A stretch of DNA of 64,000 bases, taken from Flammeovirgaceae bacterium BBD 1991-12 (GTDB taxonomy: Bacteria; Bacteroidota; Bacteroidia; Cytophagales; Cyclobacteriaceae). The stretch covers positions 62,001-126,000 of the forward strand of contig LYSV01000001.1 in the NCBI GenBank assembly GCA_001657315.1, read 5' to 3'. The position numbers were made by a program, and so were the translations under genes. Position 1 is the first letter of the stretch; each line of letters opens with the position of its first letter. Below the pieces are notes generated by a model. It did not search any database and was not told where the DNA came from. It worked only from the letters and a program-made list of their open reading frames with translations. Below are positions 35,002-46,000 of the stretch, one piece after another.

Positions 35002-36747
35002 TCAGTTCCTTTTAAAAACAGTGCCGCCATATTCCTTCCATCCCTCTTCGGTCATTTTCCGAATATAATACCGTATGGTGCTGGCATCTTTTTGCAGCCG
35101 CCACTGACCTTCAGGGAATACACCTTCATTTAGCTCGATCCAGTAAGCCACTTCTTCAGCCTCCTCTATACCTTCATTGATCACCCTGGCCAGGGCCGGG
35201 GACCTGAACCGCTCCCCTCTGGCATAGATCCTGTAACCATAGTAGGCTTTTGCCATTGCCCTTCGCCCTCTACTGACCATCCATGTTCTGTAAAACGTAT
35301 TGTAAAGTGAAGTATACTTTTCCTCAGACACCCATTTTTCCACCTGAGTTATATGGTCAAGCGCTTCTGCCGCTACGCGTACCCCATAATCTTTTTCAGT
35401 AACAATGTAACCCAGATATTCCATATTCATCAACTCCTCAGGATGTATCCACCCGGAGTCGAGGACGGTCTCCAGTTCCTGACGATTCATGCCAGTCTGC
35501 TCCTTATGCCGTGCAGGGGCCAGATGATTTACCACGTCTTTCCAGTAATGGAATCGCCTGTTGACGTCATGATCGACAAAGACTTCAGGAGGATCCAGCC
35601 ATCTGCCACTTACATGTCGTGTGTATATCGACCGGTAGTCGAAATTCAGCTCACTGTGGTTGACTGTGTTCAGTCCCAGTGTATACAGGGAAGAGGTGAT
35701 AATGTCAAATGAAGAGCGGAAGGCTGCCTTCACATGGGGTAAGGCTTTCTCTCCATATTCGCGGATTATAAAGGCATTATATACCTCTTCCGGATCATTT
35801 ATCCCTTCACCGGCCAGGTATAGCGCCTGTGCAAGTATCTCAGAGGGCTTGTCAATGATCCTCGTCGTTTTGAAACGGTCTACCCGCCCTACATAGCCTA
35901 TCACGTTTAGCTTTTCCGACAGGTCCAGCCACCGGTTGATAACATATTCCGGCCAGGTATTGGCTACAATGCTCTGACCGTTGAACTCATTCCCCAGGTC
36001 AAATTCGATGAGTGCAGGACGATCAAATTTACCTGCCAACGGATTGTTCGGGTGGGTAAGAAAGAAATCATGCGGTGTCTCCTTCATCATAAGGACAATC
36101 TCATCCCATGCCAGCAGGTCTATACAATCCGCAATATTTCTGTACTCGCTATCATTATAGGCAAATGTCCGTATGATCATTTTTTTACTCAGCTCGCCTA
36201 TCACCACCTCAGCCACGTTGTTGATGACCATAGCCAGCTTTTCAGCCGGTGTTTTCAATTTAGCAGAGAACTGTGATTCCGCCCTCGCACCGGTCTCAAT
36301 AAACGTCAGTACAAGACCGTCAATATCGGGGAGCAGCGCCATCATCTGCCGGTAATCTTCTCTGAACCATTCCCAAAACGAAGGATTATCAAGGTTTAAG
36401 AGGCTGTCCGACCCGGTCCTGAATTTGCCGGGATAATAATCAAGCCTGTACAACGCATGATCCCAGACCAGCACCTCAGGAATACCTTCCTGATGGGCAA
36501 GGCCGGTCAGATCATTAGCCAGGCTTGCCCGTGCCGTATCTCTGGCATCCTTGAGGTCCATAATGATATGATGCGAGATCTGCAAATGATTGATGTCATA
36601 CTCTTTGGCTGCCTTGATGATCTCTACCCCCTCAGACCTAATGTTGGTGAGTATGTTCCAGCCCCGGACCCGTGGTTTTACCTCCTTTTCCTGTTCAGGC
36701 TGACAACCTGCCATCACAAGCAAACAAAAGCAAACGATTATCCGCAT
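35002..36747 (-). CDS. TIM-barrel glycoside hydrolase-like lipoprotein, family unassigned
   Basis: 581 residues. Lipobox LVMAGC. The N-terminal 330 residues look like a (beta/alpha)8 barrel: RGWNILTNIRSEGVEIIKAA, INHLQISHHIIMDLKDA, EVLVWDHALYRLDYYPG, DGLVLTFIETGARAE with candidate acidic residues, MIIRTFAYNDSEY and ALIEFDLGNEFNGQS. The C-terminal 230 residues are helical. The plan recalls alpha-glucuronidase families such as GH67 and GH115, which would suit a uronate locus, but I cannot confirm a family from motifs. Its ATG overlaps the upstream stop by 1 bp. Confidence 0.6.
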   Translation of the reverse strand: MRIIVCFCLLVMAGCQPEQEKEVKPRVRGWNILTNIRSEGVEIIKAAKEYDINHLQISHHIIMDLKDARDTARASLANDLTGLAHQEGIPEVLVWDHALYRLDYYPGKFRTGSDSLLNLDNPSFWEWFREDYRQMMALLPDIDGLVLTFIETGARAESQFSAKLKTPAEKLAMVINNVAEVVIGELSKKMIIRTFAYNDSEYRNIADCIDLLAWDEIVLMMKETPHDFFLTHPNNPLAGKFDRPALIEFDLGNEFNGQSIVANTWPEYVINRWLDLSEKLNVIGYVGRVDRFKTTRIIDKPSEILAQALYLAGEGINDPEEVYNAFIIREYGEKALPHVKAAFRSSFDIITSSLYTLGLNTVNHSELNFDYRSIYTRHVSGRWLDPPEVFVDHDVNRRFHYWKDVVNHLAPARHKEQTGMNRQELETVLDSGWIHPEELMNMEYLGYIVTEKDYGVRVAAEALDHITQVEKWVSEEKYTSLYNTFYRTWMVSRGRRAMAKAYYGYRIYARGERFRSPALARVINEGIEEAEEVAYWIELNEGVFPEGQWRLQKDASTIRYYIRKMTEEGWKEYGGTVFKRN

Positions 36748-37646
36748 TATCTTATCCAGCCATTCTGCCGAAGCCAGCCCTCACACAGCCTCGGCCATAA
36801 TGCAACGTTACCCTTTTTGCCAGCAGCCATACCGTATCCATGATTACCGTTTGGGAATATGTGCATCTCGGACTTACCTACGGCGTTTGCCTTCAGTGCT
36901 TCCAGATATTTTTGGCTATTAGCCACGGGCACTACCCTGTCATCTGCTGAGTGCACCAGAAAAGCTGGAGGCGTATCTGGCGTAACCTGAAGTTCATTGC
37001 TGAAGTATTTCACATCTTCCGTCGCAGGCCTTCCACCGATCAGCGCTCTTCGGGACCCCATATGGGTAAAGGAAGCGTCCATGGAGATCACAGGATAGAT
37101 CAATACCGAAAAGTCAGGCCGCTCCACGCTATCCCTGTAGTGTGTAGAAGCGGACGCCGCCAGATGACCCCCGGCAGAAAAGCCAAGGATACCTACCCTT
37201 TCAATATTCCAGTCATCAGCATGCGTCCGTACCATTCTGATGGCCTTCAGCACATCATCCAGGGGTACCTGACTGCTGTTTTTAAACATTTTTTCCTCCG
37301 GCAACCGACTTTTGAGTACTATCCCTGCTACACCTAACGTATTCAGCCACTTTGCCACCTGAATTCCTTCGTGTGTGTAGGACAGGAAGGAATACCCTCC
37401 ACCCGGACAAATAACAATTGCAGTTTTTGAAGCAGTTCCGCCCTCAGGCAGGTAGATACTGATATCCGGGTCCGTTACCTTGCTGATCCGTCTGATGATG
37501 CCTTTTTGCATCTCCACTTTTTCGATCAGTTCGGTCTGGTCTATCTTCTGCGGTACTCCTTCTGACCACAGCGGGAGGATCACATCCTGTGCATAAGCTG
37601 AAGCAGCCAACAACAGGGCAAAGATGAATAGTCGTGTACGAATCAT
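36747..37646 (-). CDS. Alpha/beta hydrolase, acetyl-esterase-like
   Basis: 299 residues. Signal peptide ending in ASAYAQ. Esterase/lipase family of the BD-FAE or acetyl-xylan esterase type: oxyanion loop ICPGGGYSFLSYTHEG, nucleophile GFSAGGHLAASAS near residue 155, Asp in SADDRVVP and His in NGNHGYG. It probably removes acetyl or other acyl groups from the target polysaccharide in the periplasm. It overlaps the SGNH gene upstream by 4 bp and the barrel gene downstream by 1 bp, so it is translationally coupled with both. Confidence 0.9.
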   Translation of the reverse strand: MIRTRLFIFALLLAASAYAQDVILPLWSEGVPQKIDQTELIEKVEMQKGIIRRISKVTDPDISIYLPEGGTASKTAIVICPGGGYSFLSYTHEGIQVAKWLNTLGVAGIVLKSRLPEEKMFKNSSQVPLDDVLKAIRMVRTHADDWNIERVGILGFSAGGHLAASASTHYRDSVERPDFSVLIYPVISMDASFTHMGSRRALIGGRPATEDVKYFSNELQVTPDTPPAFLVHSADDRVVPVANSQKYLEALKANAVGKSEMHIFPNGNHGYGMAAGKKGNVALWPRLCEGWLRQNGWIR

Positions 37647-38356
37647 TTTTTGTTTTTTAGTCGATGAATTTGTGTCAATGCTCCGGCTATAAAATCCCCC
37701 TGCTTTTCTCTGATCTCTTCCGTGAAATGAACATGATCGCTGAAAATATCCGGACTAAATTTTTCCGTATAGGTGAAAAGGTCAATAACCGGGATGTTAT
37801 ACTCCTTCATAATGTCCAGAGCAACCCTGTTATAAGCCTCTACATTTTTGGCATGGCGATGAAAACCACTCATGTTCCCGTTATGAACACTGTCCACTAC
37901 GGGTGTGGTCGTTACCCAGATCATCCGGGCATTCAGCTTATCCACCTGTTTAACAATAGCTTTGATATTTTCTTCATAACTCCCGATGGGCACCTGAACT
38001 TCATTTGTACCGGGTTTGGCCTTTATATCGTGTAGTCCACAATTGATCAGCATGTAATCTGCCTGAAAACCGGAGCCCCGCAGTAATTCATCCAGGTAGC
38101 GCCGTACCATACCCGAGTCACCTCCGTTGGCGCCTATAGGATTATCCAGGTCTTCCTGAGCCTGTCCCTCATCCCTCTTTCTGTCATATTCGAAAAATCC
38201 CTCAAGCGATCTTTTCAGGTAGGGTCCGTAATGCATTGAGATGCTATCTCCAATAACAAATACCTTTGGTTTTCTTAAGTGAAAAGCCCAGGAAATACCG
38301 GCAACCAGTACCAGGATCCAAAAAGTAAACAATAATCTGTTTCTGCGACTAATCAT
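37643..38356 (-). CDS. SGNH/GDSL hydrolase, rhamnogalacturonan-acetylesterase-like
   Basis: 237 residues. A single N-terminal membrane anchor (LLFTFWILVLVAGISWAF) without lipobox. SGNH blocks: KVFVIGDSISMHYGPYL with nucleophile Ser, NGGDSGMVRRYL, LINCGLHDIK and the SDHVHFTEE Asp-His pair. Family resemblance is to pectin/rhamnogalacturonan acetylesterases, which fits the locus. Overlaps GH31 by 8 bp upstream and the alpha/beta esterase by 4 bp downstream. Confidence 0.88.
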   Translation of the reverse strand: MISRRNRLLFTFWILVLVAGISWAFHLRKPKVFVIGDSISMHYGPYLKRSLEGFFEYDRKRDEGQAQEDLDNPIGANGGDSGMVRRYLDELLRGSGFQADYMLINCGLHDIKAKPGTNEVQVPIGSYEENIKAIVKQVDKLNARMIWVTTTPVVDSVHNGNMSGFHRHAKNVEAYNRVALDIMKEYNIPVIDLFTYTEKFSPDIFSDHVHFTEEIREKQGDFIAGALTQIHRLKNKK

Positions 38357-40562
38357 AGTTTAATTGAATCGTCTGGGCCTTTTCTCTACTCGTTCCTGCA
38401 AGAGTGACCGTCAGGACCCTGTGGTCTTCATGATATGACCATCCAGCCTGTGCCCCTTCCTTATCATTTGTCTTCGCAAGCGCTATGCCATTATGAGTTA
38501 TTTCGGTGGGCTCCGGTACGGCCATGAACCTGATCACCAGATCCCGTGAAGTATTCATCCCTTCGAATGTGCCTTCAACCGCTTCAATGTGAAAATTGCT
38601 CTTCGTAGTAAATCTAAACAAAGTTTGGGCTATACCGTCACCATTGAGGTAAGCATTGCTCAGACCATCATCTTCTATTAGAGTAAAGCGGGCATCTTCC
38701 CTACCGGGATAAACCTCCAGCACGAGTTCATCATTAGTGCCTGACTCTATCGCTCGGGCAGCCTTCCTTTTTGGAATGATGCTACCTGCCCTTATGAACA
38801 GGGGTATCCGGTCCATCGGAGCATCAGTCTCTATCTTTTGATCACCGTCCAGTAGCTCATGTGAATAATAATTATACCACCGGCCTTCTGGTAAATAGAC
38901 TGCTCTGGAAGTGGCTCCCTGCCGGTAAACCGGCGCTACGAGTATTTCGTTACCAAACAGGTACTGATATGTATGGTCCACAAACCCACGGATCATTTTT
39001 ACACCGGTATCCCTTGTCTGGTGCGCATAGCTGTAGATGTAGGGAAAGAGCTCGGATTTCAGATAGGCATAATATTTAAAGTTATCCTGTGCCTCCTTTG
39101 AAAAGTTAATGGGCATGTTAGCAAATGGATTCTTATGTGTGGAAAACACATTGGTAATAGGATTGAACATAGAGAACTGGACCCACCGCATGTACAATTC
39201 GTCGCTCTGATCCTTGCTGCCAAAATAATTATATCCGCCGGTGTCATTGGCCAGAAAGGGAACATCATAGGTAGTAAGCAGAGGGTCGGATACCATAGCT
39301 ATATTTTCTTTCAGAGCACCCATAGCATAGTTAATGGTATTGGGATAATCCGGCTGGTCCCACGCTATTTTGGCGTCTCCGGTCCATTTGGCGGGGTAGA
39401 GTTTCGAAGCCGGTATGCCGGCAGAATGCAGATGGGACATGATGTACCCCCTGCCTTTGGTTTCCAAACCTGCCTCTTGGGTAAGTTCGAATGAAGCTTT
39501 CAGGTATGGGATATCTGAATTACGGTCTAATTTTAAAAAGTCAACCCCCTTGTCAAAAAATGGTTTTAGCAGGGACTTCCAGTATTTGACGGCTTCAGGG
39601 TTGGTGAAATCCACATCTCCCATAAGGGTGCTGTCCACACCATTGTGCCAGCCCCTTCTATTCCAAAAGGGCTCGCGCATGAAATAGCCATTCTTATGGA
39701 AAGCATCAAATACTTCTTCATTCTCATAGCGCTGGATCCCGTTCCAGACCCAAATACCGGATTTGATCTTGTTATTCTGCATGTGTGTCCACATAGCCTC
39801 CATATCCGGATAAGCTTCAAGATCACCTTCAAAGTCTATGTAGCTTCCCGGATGTTTCCCTTTGGTGGTATAGTCCCAGAACCATGAATCTATCCAGTAA
39901 GCGTCGATCGGGTATCCACCCTGGATCAGTCTGTTTACCGTTGCCATAGTCTCCAGCTGATTGGTATAGCCACCATAGATGACCCCAAATGCCCAGGCAG
40001 GCGGCAGGATAATCTCTGCCGGAACATCATGGGCGTAGCCAGAGGGAATGAAATCCGGATCACTGGTAAGGATCACTTTATCCAGGTATATATTCGTACC
40101 CGGCACATTTCTGGCGTGAAAGGTCACTTTGTGAACTCCTGCCCTGTTAAAATCAAGATGGAGCGGAAAATTACTTTCAGGATGGCGCCAGTTACCGGCC
40201 CTCAGATTGTGCAATTGAATGGATAGCGTATCCCACTCCGTATGGACTTCAAGAATGTTTTTCCGGGTTGCATCGTATTTACTCAATGCGGCGAGCAACC
40301 AAATACTGTACTTTCCCGGGGTAGGTATCTCAACCTGCATTTCCAGCGTATTTGCAGGATCATACTCACCTGGCGACAGTAATTTTAATACAGAGCCGGT
40401 ATAATGGCTCCCCCGGACCCATCCTTTGCCTGGCACCATCTTCTCAAATTCAAAGTCGTGCCGGTATGGTGAAGGTATATTATCAGTCTTTTCCTGAACA
40501 CACGAAAAAATCAAACCAGATAGTACCAAAAGCGTGATAAAAGAAGTTCTTATCATTTTCAT
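38349..40562 (-). CDS. Glycoside hydrolase family 31 lipoprotein (alpha-xylosidase/alpha-glucosidase-like)
   Basis: 737 residues. Lipobox SGLIFSC. Residues 40-180 hold a carbohydrate-binding-like beta domain (HDFEFEKMVPGKGWVRGS). The barrel starts at PPAWAFGVIYGGYTNQLE, with IDAYWIDSWFWDYT, GVDFLKLDRNSD (nucleophile Asp) and AKWTGDAKIAWDQ (acid/base Asp), then FLANDTGGYNYFG. The C-terminal beta domain has LFIRAGSIIPKRKA. GH31 covers alpha-xylosidases and alpha-glucosidases; in a galacturonan locus, removal of xylose or another alpha-linked side chain is plausible. 51 bp separate it from the PKD gene, with a strong hairpin in between. Confidence 0.93.
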   Translation of the reverse strand: MKMIRTSFITLLVLSGLIFSCVQEKTDNIPSPYRHDFEFEKMVPGKGWVRGSHYTGSVLKLLSPGEYDPANTLEMQVEIPTPGKYSIWLLAALSKYDATRKNILEVHTEWDTLSIQLHNLRAGNWRHPESNFPLHLDFNRAGVHKVTFHARNVPGTNIYLDKVILTSDPDFIPSGYAHDVPAEIILPPAWAFGVIYGGYTNQLETMATVNRLIQGGYPIDAYWIDSWFWDYTTKGKHPGSYIDFEGDLEAYPDMEAMWTHMQNNKIKSGIWVWNGIQRYENEEVFDAFHKNGYFMREPFWNRRGWHNGVDSTLMGDVDFTNPEAVKYWKSLLKPFFDKGVDFLKLDRNSDIPYLKASFELTQEAGLETKGRGYIMSHLHSAGIPASKLYPAKWTGDAKIAWDQPDYPNTINYAMGALKENIAMVSDPLLTTYDVPFLANDTGGYNYFGSKDQSDELYMRWVQFSMFNPITNVFSTHKNPFANMPINFSKEAQDNFKYYAYLKSELFPYIYSYAHQTRDTGVKMIRGFVDHTYQYLFGNEILVAPVYRQGATSRAVYLPEGRWYNYYSHELLDGDQKIETDAPMDRIPLFIRAGSIIPKRKAARAIESGTNDELVLEVYPGREDARFTLIEDDGLSNAYLNGDGIAQTLFRFTTKSNFHIEAVEGTFEGMNTSRDLVIRFMAVPEPTEITHNGIALAKTNDKEGAQAGWSYHEDHRVLTVTLAGTSREKAQTIQLNYD

Positions 40563-40568
40563 TAAAGG

Positions 40569-40600
40569 GCACAGCCGGCTTTTAAATATACCGGCTGTGC
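40569..40600 (-). terminator. Intra-operon hairpin between the PKD lipoprotein and GH31 genes
   Basis: Perfect 10-bp arms GCACAGCCGG (40569-40578) and CCGGCTGTGC (40591-40600) around a 12-nt loop, with only a weak T stretch after it on the minus strand. Such hairpins after SusC/SusD genes are thought to reduce readthrough or protect the upstream mRNA end, giving more binding protein than enzyme. Role inferred. Confidence 0.75.
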
Positions 40601-40613
40601 AATGTTTACAATG

Positions 40614-41501
40614 TTATGATTTAGGAATCAACCGCTTGTACCATGCGATGGAACCCTGGAGAAAACGCAGATACATTTCATTGTCTGAAAGAACCTGCAA
40701 CTCATATTGCGTTTGTCCAACAGCCATACCGATATAACCGCCAGCAGACAGGGTAAGTACCCGGGTGCCATCTTCGAGGGTTTTAACACTCCATGTCAGG
40801 TCCGTTGGAGCGGTATATTCGGCGACAATGTCATTGCCCGACAACCCCAAAGCCGGATCACAAACCGCCGACTGGAACTGAGGGTTATTAAACTCTCCCT
40901 GAAAGCCGTTCCGGGTATAGATGTCGCCGCCCGTTTCAAATACAAAGCCAAGGTCAGGCCTGAAGGTATATTCATCATTATACAAGCCCAGACACTCCAT
41001 AGCCCCTGCTGGCCTGGACCAGATATTGGGTGTGGTGGCGCTGGACCGGCCAGCACCTGAATGCCCGTCATTGTCCTTATCGATCACCCAGGTCTTGCCA
41101 TTGGGATCGCCGAAGGTAGTGATAAAGAAGAATTCCAGAGGTAGTGCATCAGGGTCAGGTTCCGATACCGTAACCTGTTTCTTCACAGTAGATATCCCGG
41201 CATCATTGGTAAGGATAAGCGTAACCGTGTAGGTACCCGCTTCAGGAAACTGCATCAGGGGACTGAATTCAACAGACCGGTCTGTCAGTTCCTCAGATTC
41301 GGAGTACCCGAAGTCCCATGATACCAGTGCCTCGTCCGGATCCACTCCTACAGGAGTAAAGGTAAAAATCGTAGAGTTAAACTCGAATTCACTGAATTCA
41401 AAATCACCCGTTGCCTTTTCACCAAAGTCGAAGTCTTCGTCATCATTACAGGCCGTTACAACGCACAGGCTTAGAAGAATATATATGATCTTATTTTTCA
41501 T
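40614..41501 (-). CDS. PKD-domain surface lipoprotein, probable glycan-binding protein of the SusCD locus
   Basis: 295 residues from the ATG at 41501 (a TTG three codons upstream is less likely). Lipobox VVTAC then an acidic linker DDEDFDF. Residues 25-110 form a PKD domain (VSWDFGYSESEE, then YTVTLILTNDAGISTVKKQVTV). The rest is a beta-rich domain with TWVIDKDNDGHSGAG and ECLGLYNDEYTFRPDLGF. Placement directly after susD, with an 18-bp gap, is typical of SusE/SusF-like or surface glycan-binding proteins. The ligand is not known but the locus suggests a pectic glycan. Confidence 0.8.
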   Translation of the reverse strand: MKNKIIYILLSLCVVTACNDDEDFDFGEKATGDFEFSEFEFNSTIFTFTPVGVDPDEALVSWDFGYSESEELTDRSVEFSPLMQFPEAGTYTVTLILTNDAGISTVKKQVTVSEPDPDALPLEFFFITTFGDPNGKTWVIDKDNDGHSGAGRSSATTPNIWSRPAGAMECLGLYNDEYTFRPDLGFVFETGGDIYTRNGFQGEFNNPQFQSAVCDPALGLSGNDIVAEYTAPTDLTWSVKTLEDGTRVLTLSAGGYIGMAVGQTQYELQVLSDNEMYLRFLQGSIAWYKRLIPKS

Positions 41502-41519
41502 AGCTCTCAAATTTTGGAA

Positions 41520-43049
41520 TTAATAGCCCCCATTCTGTGACAAAGAAGTGTTAACACGGATCTCCCGGTCCGGAATGGGAAGCAGGATCTTACGGGGATC
41601 AGCACCTTCTTCACTCAGATCCAGAGATGTGGCCTGCACGGCCCGGGTACCACCATCATAGCTGTCGTAGCGTAGCAGGTCATACCACTGGTGGCCTTCG
41701 TACATCAGCTCACGCGCTCTTTCCTCACGAACAAAATCCCTGAACTGCTGCTGATCTGTCAGATCTTCAAACCGGGCGGAGTCTATGCCGGTATATACCA
41801 CACCATCAAATTCACCCGTCGCCCGGGTACGAATGGCGTTGATGAGATCAAGGGATTCCTGATTGCCATAGGCAATCTCATTCAGTGCCTCAGCCTTGAT
41901 CAGATAGGCTTCGGCCAACCGTAACAACACAAAATTGAACGGATCTGAAGTACCAAAACCCCCGCCGCGATTGTAGTATTTGAGCACGGTGATGAAGTTT
42001 ACCGGATCATTGGTGCTGGGCCGGAATGAAAAGCCCTGACGCACATCCCTTGGGTCAGCCTCATCTCCTTCAAACAGCGAATAGGAGCTAAAACGCCCGG
42101 AGGCCCTTGATGAGGACTCTGTCCGGAAGAAGTAACCGCCCGTGTTGTTGAATTCGCCCTGTTCAGACTGCACTTCCCATATGGACTCCGTAGTGTTCTG
42201 CCCCCCTGTATTGTGGAAAATGTCCGTCCAGTTCTCTACCATGGAAAATTCACCGCTGTTGATCACATCATCCACCTTATCTATGGCCTGCTGCCATTCC
42301 TGTTGCATAAGATGAATTTTGGCCAGCATCATTTTGGCCGCACCTTTCGTGGGGCGCCCCTTACTGTTCAGAACAGGGCCGACCTGCTCTTCATCCACAG
42401 GAAAATCCCTAATGTTATTGTGATTCCATGGAAGGTTTTCCTCGGCAAACAGCAGATCTTCATTTACCTGTACCATCACCTCATCCCGTGATGACGCCTC
42501 TACGTTATTGGCCCCGGGATCGGAGGTGGTAGGGAAACCGGTGACCAATGGCACATTACCCCAGTTCATGGTGAGTATATAATAAAGCCAGGCCCTCATG
42601 AATCTGGCCTCTGCTATTATCTCGGTCCTGCGGGACACTCCGCCAGTACTCCCTTCACTAAATTGTATCTCCGGTATTTCAGATACAGATTCGATCAACA
42701 GATTGGCCCGCTGAATAGCTGAATAGGCCAGGCGCCAGTCTGTAGAAACCCCGCCATCATTATCTATGCGAAGGGCAGGCCTGAAATTCACAGGACGATT
42801 CGCAGCACCTCTTTGTGCATCATAAAAATCATTGGAAGAAAGATTGGCGTTAAAGATCATATCTGGCAGGAACTGACGGAAGCTCTCGAAGTAGATCCCA
42901 ACAAGGCCGGCCTCAGCGTCAGTGGGCGTTTCGTAGAGTACATCGAGATCTACCCGATCTTCCGGTTCTATGTCCAGTATCTCTTCACACCCGACCGCTA
43001 TAAAAAGAAAAAGGCCTATGCTCAGTATTTTATAGTTGAAGAATTTCAT
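41520..43049 (-). CDS. susD: SusD/RagB-family nutrient-binding lipoprotein
   Basis: 509 residues from the ATG at 43049, which gives a lipoprotein signal with FIAVGCEEILD; the frame is open further upstream but overlaps susC without a signal. SusD features: LDVLYETPTDAEAGLVGIYFESF, RRTEIIAEARFMRAWLYYILTMNWGNVPL, TKGAAKMMLAKIHLMQ TPR-like helices, FVLLRLAEAYLIKAEALNE and the final RKILLPIPDREIRVN. It caps the SusC barrel and binds oligosaccharides at the surface. It starts 4 bp after the susC stop. Confidence 0.95.
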   Translation of the reverse strand: MKFFNYKILSIGLFLFIAVGCEEILDIEPEDRVDLDVLYETPTDAEAGLVGIYFESFRQFLPDMIFNANLSSNDFYDAQRGAANRPVNFRPALRIDNDGGVSTDWRLAYSAIQRANLLIESVSEIPEIQFSEGSTGGVSRRTEIIAEARFMRAWLYYILTMNWGNVPLVTGFPTTSDPGANNVEASSRDEVMVQVNEDLLFAEENLPWNHNNIRDFPVDEEQVGPVLNSKGRPTKGAAKMMLAKIHLMQQEWQQAIDKVDDVINSGEFSMVENWTDIFHNTGGQNTTESIWEVQSEQGEFNNTGGYFFRTESSSRASGRFSSYSLFEGDEADPRDVRQGFSFRPSTNDPVNFITVLKYYNRGGGFGTSDPFNFVLLRLAEAYLIKAEALNEIAYGNQESLDLINAIRTRATGEFDGVVYTGIDSARFEDLTDQQQFRDFVREERARELMYEGHQWYDLLRYDSYDGGTRAVQATSLDLSEEGADPRKILLPIPDREIRVNTSLSQNGGY

Positions 43050-43053
43050 GATT

Positions 43054-46000
43054 TTAAAATTTAGCATTGAGACCAAAAACAAAACTGGTGGATTGAGGAT
43101 ATGTGCCATTGTCATACCCAACCGTTACACTGGCACCGGTATTGTTGTGATTTACTTCCGGGTCATAACCGGTGTAATCCGTAAAGGTCAGCAGGTTATT
43201 GGCTGTGGAATAGATGCGAAGGGAAGTAAGCCCCAGCTTATTCAACCAACTGGCCGGAAGATTGTAGCCCAGTGAAAGTGCCTTTAACCTGAGGTAGGAT
43301 GCATCTTCAATATACTGGTCAATGGGAAGCCCCCGAACAGCACGGTATTCATTGTTAAAGTCGATTCCCCTGAATTCTGCATTCGTATCTCCGGGGCCCC
43401 TCCAGCGTTTGGCAAAGGCTTCCTGTCTCATGTTGTTGGTAGTAAGCCCTGAACTGGTTCCTACAGACACACTCTCGACAAATGACCGCGTGGTGTTCAC
43501 GATCTCATTACCATAGGACCATTGGAAGAATATATTCAGGTCAAAATTCCTGTAGCGAAATGTATTGGTAAATCCTCCGAAATGATCAGGCAGCGGACTG
43601 CCTACGATCACAAGGTCTTCCACGTCAATGGCCTCCTCGTTGTCATCGATTATTCCGTCACCATTGGCATCCTCATCTGTGATATTCCTCGGTAGCCAGT
43701 CGCCAGTTTCAGGGTTTATCCCATCAATGACAATAGCCTGAAATGATATCGGCTCTCCTTCACGGATCAGCGTGGTACGGCCTCCAAAATTAATGTCTTC
43801 ACCACCATTGGCCAGTTCTATAACCTCGTTCCTGTTAAAGGAAATATTGAAGTTAGACGACCAGCTCAGATCCCCAAACCTGACATCGGCCAGATTGAGT
43901 CCAAGTTCGAAGCCACGGTTCTCAATCTTACCAAAGTTACCGGTGCGTGTGCTGAACCCCGCTGACCAAGGCAGTTCGATGGGGTACAGGAGATCATCCG
44001 TAGTCTTGATGTAGTAATCCGCCGTAATCTCCAGCTTATCACCGAGCAAGGTAAAGTCCAGCCCTACATCCAACTGCTCGGTGGTCTCCCATGAGAAATC
44101 CCTGTTATCAATATTGTCAGGCTTAAGACCAGACAGATCAAGGTAAGCGTTTTCTGCGCTGCCGGTCCCGCGGTTTTCAAAGGCTCCCACCTGGTCGTTA
44201 CCGGTGATCCCGAATCCAGCTCTCAGCTTCATAAAGTCTATAAAGCCGATATTGTCAAAAAAACCTTCATCAGACAATATCCAGCCCACAGATGCGGAAG
44301 GGAAGGTACCATAGCGGTTATTGCGACCAAACCGTGAAGAACCATCAAACCTCACCGAGGCAGTGAACAGGTACTTGCTTTTGAAGGCATAGTTGGTCCG
44401 GGCGTAGTAGGAAGCTATGGCAAAATCCTGAAAACCCTGATTGCCATGGCCCTGATAAAGACCAAAAGTGGGAGCTGCCTTGTCCTTGCTCAGCTCGTCC
44501 ACCTGCACTGCAAAGCCTCTTGACTTAAACTCCTGATAGCTAAAGCCTGCCAAAGCGCCAAATCTGTGATCGCCTCCCAACGAGACATCATAAGTGAAGT
44601 AGTTTTCCGTCAGCCAGACACGGTCATTCAGGGATCCGTTAAACAGAGATCCTCCCCGGGCTATTCCTGGCGTCGGTGGGTAAAAATATTCGTCAAACTG
44701 GTCTCTCAGGTCTATACCAAAGCTTGTTCTGAACTTCAGGTTATCGATGATCTGCCATTCGGCAAATACATTGCCCAGTAGCCTGTTGGTCCTCGTTTCC
44801 AGGTTCTGAGTGAGTGCCAGTGCCACGGGATTGTTCACCAGGTTGAGGGTATCCTGCTGGAATCCACCATTTTCATCAAACACCGGGAAAGCGGGATTCG
44901 CTCTCAGGGCAGAGGCCAGCAGGCTGGGACCGTACAGGTTATTGTTGTTGAAGGCATCGCCTCCGGAGGCATTACCATTGTTTCTGAGCCTGTCACTAAG
45001 TGAACGGCTGAAAAACAGACGGGTGCCCACCTTAAAATTCTCGCTGGCGTCGAAGTCCAGGTTGGCCCGGAAGGAAAACCGCTCGTATTCCGAGTTGAGC
45101 ATGATCCCTTCCTGCCTGAAAAAGCCGGTATTTACAGAATACAAGACATTTTCAGTACCACCAGTCACCCCAAGGGTACCATTGTGGATCGGTGCAGTAC
45201 GAAAGATCTCATCCTGCCAATCTGTACTTGTAGCGGGCGCCTCTGTATATATAGGAGGCAGACCGTTTCGAATGCGTCCCTCGTTTGTAAGTGCTGTAAA
45301 CTGACCGGCTTCAAGCAGCTTGTAACGCCGATCATCAGCCAGGTAGGCAAATCCGGTATAACCATTGAAGGAGAACTGCGGCTTACCAATAGTACCTCGT
45401 TTGGTGGTGATGATCACTACGCCATTCGCTGCACGTGCACCGTAAATATTGGCTGATGCGGCGTCCTTCAGGATCTCAATCGACTCAATATCATCCATGG
45501 ACAGATCAGCAATAGGGTTTACCACTTCATTCCCCGCCTGACCGTTGCCATCTCCGGCAGTTTGACCGAAAAGATCCGTTTGTCCGGTAGGCACGGTATT
45601 GATCGGTATGCCGTCAACAATATACAAAGGCTCCTGTCCGCTGAAAATAGAGGAGGTACCCCTTATTCTAATGGACACGCCTCCACCTGGTGATCCTGTA
45701 TTTTTAGTCACCTGAACACCGGCAGCACGTCCCTGAAGTGCCTGATCAAGGCCGGGCACCGGAATTTCCTGGAGCTCCTTTGCCTTTACAGAAGAGATGA
45801 AGGAGGTCAGCTCCCTCTTGATCTGGGTACCGTAGCCGATCACTACAATATCGCTCAGGGTAGTAATGTCCGGTATCATTTGGATATTCACCACGGACTG
45901 ATTACCTATGGCAATTTCCTGTGTCTGATAACCAACAAAGGAAAACAGCAAAATTTCTGCCTCATCCGGTACGGATAATCTGAAGTTCCCATCTATATCG

